Source: Chitinophagales bacterium
Lineage (GTDB): Bacteria > Bacteroidota > Bacteroidia > Chitinophagales > Saprospiraceae
Length of the DNA stretch: 9,332 bases
Assembly (NCBI GenBank): GCA_013298445.1
Contig: JAAFHQ010000179.1
Location: 1-9,332 of the forward strand
Direction of reading: 5' to 3'
This document shows, piece by piece, positions 6,505 to 9,332 of the stretch. The translations under genes were made by a program, and so were the position numbers. Position 1 is the stretch's first letter; each line of letters opens with the position of its first letter. The notes below the pieces were generated by a model. It made no database searches. It worked only from the letters and a program-made list of their open reading frames with translations, and was not told the DNA's origin.

Positions 6505-8208
6505 ATGTCTACTCAACTTAGCTACCTCAGCGGCACCAGTACCAAACCATTGCTTGGCATCACCATTGGCGATATGCTCGACGATATTGCGGCCCGTTTT
6601 CCGCACAACGATGCCCTGATCGTACCTCATCAGGACATTCGCTTCAATTACCAGCAGTTTAAAGCAATAGTAGACGACTGTGCCAAGGCCTTTCTAGCCC
6701 TTGGTGTGCAAAAGGGCGACCGGGTTGGGATGTGGTCGCCAAATCGCTACGAGTGGACGGTCACCCAATTTGCTACGGCCAAAATTGGAGCCATATTGGT
6801 CAACATCAATCCCAGTTACCGCTTACATGAATTGGAATACGCATTGAATCAATCCGAATGCAACACAGTAGTAATTGCCGATCAGTTCAAGAGCTCCAAC
6901 TTTACGGAGATGCTTTTTGCACTGGCACCAGAGCTGCAACATTGCCCAAAAGGAGAACTAAAGGCGGAAAAAGCTCCCCACCTGCACACCATCATTCGTA
7001 TGGCCGACGACGAAAGGCCAGGCATGTGGCGTTGGGATGATTTTTTGCAGGAAGCGAAAAAAAGTTCAAATGAAGCCCTAGACCAACGCCAAAGCAGTCT
7101 GGCTTTTGATGAAGCCATCAATATTCAATACACCTCTGGCACCACTGGCTTCCCCAAAGGAGCCACACTCAGCCACCACAATATTTTGAACAATGGTTAC
7201 TTCGTAGCGGAATTGATGAATTTCACAGAAAAGGATCGACTGATCATTCCAGTGCCGCTTTACCACTGTTTTGGTATGGTGATGGGCAATTTGGGCTGCG
7301 TTACGCACGGTGCTGCCATGATTTATCCTAGCGAAGGATTTGATCCCGCCAGTACTTTGGCAGCGGTGGAAAAAGAAAAGGCCACTGGGATTTTTGGTGT
7401 CCCCACCATGTTTATTGCTGAGTTGGATTTGCCCGATTTTGCCCAATACGACCTGACCAGTTTGCGGACGGGCATCATGGCGGGTTCGCCTTGCCCCATC
7501 GAGGTGATGAAAAAGGTACAAAGCCTGATGCACGTGGCTGAAATGGAAATTGCCTACGGCATGACCGAAACCAGCCCGGTGAGTACCCAAACCCGGGTAG
7601 GCACGCCGCTGGAAAAGCAAGTCAGCACAGTGGGACAAATCCATCCACACCTGGAAGTCAAAATCATCGATCCTGAAACCGGACGCACGGTTCCACGCGG
7701 GGCTCCTGGCGAGCTCTGCACCCGTGGCTATAGCGTGATGCTGGGCTACTGGAACAATGAAACCTCCACCCGCAACGCTATCGACAAAGCCCGCTGGATG
7801 CATACTGGCGACCTGGCGACCATGGATGAAGAAGGTTACGTCAAAATTGTAGGCCGCATCAAGGACATGATTATTCGTGGTGGTGAAAACATCTATCCAC
7901 GAGAGATAGAAGAATTTTTGTACACCCATCCCAAAATCAGCGACGTGCAGGTGATCGGCGTGCCGGATGCCAAATACGTGGAGGCAGTGATGGCCTGGAT
8001 TCGGGTAAAAGAGGGTGAAACGTTGACTAGCGAAGAGGTAAAGGCCTATTGCCAGGGGCAGATTGCGCACTACAAAATTCCGCAGTACGTGCGTTTTACC
8101 GACGGTTTTCCGATGACGGTTACCGGAAAAATCCGCAAGGTGGAAATGCGGGAGCAAAGCATTGCAGAGCTGGGTCTGGAGGGTGCGGCGGGGATAAAAA
8201 CAGCCTAA
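6505..8208 (+). CDS. Acyl-CoA synthetase, AMP-forming (ACSF2/FadD-like)
   Basis: Cytosolic or membrane-associated ligase that activates a medium- or long-chain fatty acid: acid + ATP + CoA gives acyl-CoA + AMP + PPi. The 567-residue length is typical. In numbering from the ATG at 6505, visible motifs are the phosphate-binding loop YTSGTTGFPKG (209-219), PLYHCFG (251-257), YGMTE (351-355), the TGD motif with ribose-binding Asp436, the hinge/linker region GRIKDMIIRGGENIYP (450-465), and PMTVTGK with catalytic Lys542 near the C-terminus. The whole protein most resembles the ACSF2 subgroup of the ANL superfamily (STVGQIHPHLEVKI region). An in-frame ATG at 6463 would add 14 residues (MVSCFTATKPKSVY), but that stretch contains the upstream palindrome and has no family character, so 6505 is preferred. 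All key residues are present. Exact chain-length preference cannot be read. It has no obvious link to the susCD operon. Confidence 0.95.
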   Translation: MSTQLSYLSGTSTKPLLGITIGDMLDDIAARFPHNDALIVPHQDIRFNYQQFKAIVDDCAKAFLALGVQKGDRVGMWSPNRYEWTVTQFATAKIGAILVNINPSYRLHELEYALNQSECNTVVIADQFKSSNFTEMLFALAPELQHCPKGELKAEKAPHLHTIIRMADDERPGMWRWDDFLQEAKKSSNEALDQRQSSLAFDEAINIQYTSGTTGFPKGATLSHHNILNNGYFVAELMNFTEKDRLIIPVPLYHCFGMVMGNLGCVTHGAAMIYPSEGFDPASTLAAVEKEKATGIFGVPTMFIAELDLPDFAQYDLTSLRTGIMAGSPCPIEVMKKVQSLMHVAEMEIAYGMTETSPVSTQTRVGTPLEKQVSTVGQIHPHLEVKIIDPETGRTVPRGAPGELCTRGYSVMLGYWNNETSTRNAIDKARWMHTGDLATMDEEGYVKIVGRIKDMIIRGGENIYPREIEEFLYTHPKISDVQVIGVPDAKYVEAVMAWIRVKEGETLTSEEVKAYCQGQIAHYKIPQYVRFTDGFPMTVTGKIRKVEMREQSIAELGLEGAAGIKTA

Positions 8209-8211
8209 AAT

Positions 8212-8610
8212 TTATAACCTGTCCCGGACCAGCATCTGCAAATAAGCATCCTTATAGGCGTACCAGTCATCTTCTATTTCTTCGCTCTGAATGGCATTCC
8301 GAAAGTTGCGGAAAGGCTTCCGTGAGGCTAACGCATCCAATAATCTGGCTTTTAACTGCGCATTTTTTAAAGTCTCTACAAACAACTCCATCATTTCAAA
8401 AGACTCATCAGAATTAGGTGGATCAAAACGGATGTAGCTGCCCGGATCGGTATTGATTACCTCCATGACCTCTTGCTCAATGTAGTCAAACTCTTCATCC
8501 GTAGGCCCATCTGCAATGGGATAAGCTAAAATTTCGTGGGTCTCTTTGTGTAAAAACACCACTTCCTGTATATCCAGTAACTCGGCAATTTCTTTGATGA
8601 TCTTTTCCAT
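8212..8610 (-). CDS. UPF0158-family small acidic protein
   Basis: Protein of unknown function, 132 residues from the ATG at 8610. The N-terminal part (MEKIIKEIAELLDIQEVVFLHKETHEI) and the C-terminal part (LKARLLDALASRKPFRNFRNAI, then DDWYAYKDAYLQML at 114-127) follow the UPF0158 pattern as I recall it: a conserved Lys-Glu-Thr strand, then an aromatic and basic F-x-x-F block and a Trp helix. The middle is strongly acidic. There is no signal peptide or membrane segment, so it is probably cytoplasmic. The frame extends upstream to an ATG at 8646 and a GTG at 8655, but the added residues (MYFVVYNQIVAS) look unlike the family, and a promoter-like element overlaps the GTG. I therefore chose 8610. 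The stop lies three bases from that of the acyl-CoA synthetase, in convergent orientation. The gene is divergent from the DUF3455 gene. Family call fairly sure; function unknown. Confidence 0.82.
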   Translation of the reverse strand: MEKIIKEIAELLDIQEVVFLHKETHEILAYPIADGPTDEEFDYIEQEVMEVINTDPGSYIRFDPPNSDESFEMMELFVETLKNAQLKARLLDALASRKPFRNFRNAIQSEEIEDDWYAYKDAYLQMLVRDRL

Positions 8611-8654
8611 GGAAGCCACTATTTGATTGTAGACCACAAAATACATTTTCTCCA

Positions 8655-8662
8655 CAAAATTA
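8655..8662 (-). promoter_or_regulatory. Candidate -7 promoter element for the UPF0158 gene
   Basis: TAATTTTG on the - strand (8662-8655) is an exact match to TAnnTTTG. Transcription would start near 8648-8651, leaving a leader of about 40 bases to the ATG at 8610. That argues against the upstream GTG/ATG starts. The nearest TTG (8689-8687) lies 24 bases upstream, somewhat too far for an ideal -33 element, so the match rests on the -7 box. Confidence 0.4.
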
Positions 8663-8741
8663 CCAGATCAGTCTACACGAATCACACAACATGCTTACCG
8701 GACTACATCAACATGTGGATGAACCTCCTTCCTTTTGCCTG

Positions 8742-8749
8742 CACCTTTG
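8742..8749 (+). promoter_or_regulatory. Weak candidate -7 element for the DUF3455 gene
   Basis: CACCTTTG differs at the first base from TAnnTTTG and is followed by TACC, a context common in promoters of this phylum. It lies 33 bases before the ATG at 8783 and is followed by an A/C-rich leader without Shine-Dalgarno sequence. No clear -33 TTTG stands at normal spacing. Confidence 0.25.
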
Positions 8750-8782
8750 TACCATCACCAATCACAAACAACCAACACCAAC

Positions 8783-9332
8783 ATGAAAAAGCAATTGTCA
8801 TCCCTCTCCATCCTCTTGAGCCTGGGCCTAATCCTATCCAATTGTGACGCATCAGCTCAACCCAGCAAATTGGTCAAACCTAAAGTTGACGCCAGCATTG
8901 ATGTCGACCAACAAACCGATGTGTTAAAATTAAAGGTGTATGCCACCGGAGTTCAGATGTACAATTTTGTGCTCGATGAAAAGACCCAAAAGTATGTACT
9001 GGATGCGAGCAAGTCGACCCCCAAAGCCATGCTTTTTGACGAAACGGGCAAACAAATCGGCACCCACGGCAAAGGGCCATATTGGGAATCTAGCCTGGAT
9101 TACAGCAAAGTGGAAGGCAACCCTGATTTGATTAAAAAGTTTCCGAGCCCCAATTCCATCGCCTGGTTATTGCTCGAAACCAAAAAACAAGACAAACCGG
9201 GCAATGGGATTTTCAGCAACATCACCAAAATTCAACGGGTGGAAACCAGCGGCGGTGTAGCACCCAAAGATGCCAATGTCCTCTATTTTTCTGATAAAGT
9301 AGTGAGCGTGCCCTACACTGCGGTATACTACT
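8783..9332 (+). CDS. DUF3455-family secreted protein or lipoprotein, 3' end outside the window
   Basis: Exported protein of unknown function. The ATG at 8783 follows an A/C-rich leader, and the frame stays open for 183 codons to the window edge, so the C-terminus is missing. Residues 1-20 are a signal sequence (MKKQLSSLSILLSLGLILSN). Cys21 could be lipidated, though Asn before it is unusual; cleavage by signal peptidase I after ASA (23-25) is the alternative. The rest follows the DUF3455 layout: YATGVQMYNF (53-62), TPKAMLFDETGKQIGTHGKGPYWE (79-102), a YSKVEG strand, IAWLLLETKK (126-135), then FSNITKIQRVETSGGVAPKD (144-163) and VVSVPYTAVYY (173-183). The end of the window is probably only a few residues from the true C-terminus. 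Canonical members as I remember them carry a Cys after GVQxY and another after the GGxAP motif; both are absent here. It is divergent from the UPF0158 gene. Confidence 0.85.
   Translation, partial: MKKQLSSLSILLSLGLILSNCDASAQPSKLVKPKVDASIDVDQQTDVLKLKVYATGVQMYNFVLDEKTQKYVLDASKSTPKAMLFDETGKQIGTHGKGPYWESSLDYSKVEGNPDLIKKFPSPNSIAWLLLETKKQDKPGNGIFSNITKIQRVETSGGVAPKDANVLYFSDKVVSVPYTAVYY

Noticed and set aside
7078..8157. Long 359-codon open frame on the - strand, antisense to the acyl-CoA synthetase gene
   Set aside because: It lies wholly within a gene with all catalytic motifs. The predicted protein is rich in His and Phe with no family-like motif, as expected from reversed codon bias.
8049..8417. 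122-codon + strand frame bridging the acyl-CoA synthetase end and the UPF0158 gene
   Set aside because: It overlaps two well-supported genes in other frames and shows no recognisable domain or start context.
1..9332. Mobile element, CRISPR array, defence or biosynthetic cluster
   Set aside because: No transposase, integrase, terminal repeats, spacer arrays, tRNA or toxin/antitoxin-like gene is visible. All genes belong to ordinary families.

Overview
The window looks like chromosomal DNA from a Bacteroidota bacterium. It carries a SusC/SusD outer-membrane nutrient-uptake pair, lipoproteins with Bacteroidota-style signal peptides, genes without Shine-Dalgarno sequences, and promoter-like elements resembling the phylum's TTTG / TAnnTTTG pattern. 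The SusD is of the 'SusD-like_2' type, which I associate with environmental groups such as Saprospiria and Cytophagia. I cannot name the genus from the sequence alone.

Layout, left to right. (1) Bases 1-1168, + strand: the 3' part, probably nearly all, of an enolase-superfamily (mandelate racemase subgroup) enzyme. Its active-site residues match acid-sugar dehydratases of the D-galactonate dehydratase kind. (2) Bases 1169-1303: a short convergent gap with a strong GC-rich hairpin terminator. (3) Bases 1304-6015, - strand: a susC-susD operon (susC 2875-6015, susD 1304-2875) with a one-base stop/start overlap. (4) Bases 6016-6504: a long AT-rich divergent intergenic region. Its susC side holds a 17-bp direct repeat with a LacI-operator-like CG-centred core, plus two inverted repeats. 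Its other side holds a plausible promoter and a 15-bp palindrome ahead of the next gene. (5) Bases 6505-8208, + strand: an ACSF2/FadD-like acyl-CoA synthetase. (6) Bases 8212-8610, - strand: a small acidic UPF0158-family protein, ending three bases from the acyl-CoA synthetase stop. (7) Bases 8783-9332, + strand: the 5' part of a secreted DUF3455 protein that runs off the window.

How they may work together: SusCD imports a glycan or other oligomer across the outer membrane, using TonB energy. The neighbouring sugar-acid dehydratase could act on a uronate or aldonate released from such a substrate, but it is convergent with susCD and not in the same operon, so a shared pathway is inference from proximity. 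The acyl-CoA synthetase (fatty-acid activation), the UPF0158 protein and the DUF3455 protein look like unrelated neighbours.

I see no mobile element, CRISPR array, tRNA, rRNA, defence system or clearly novel multi-gene system. The most interesting unexplained structure is the repeat cluster upstream of susC.
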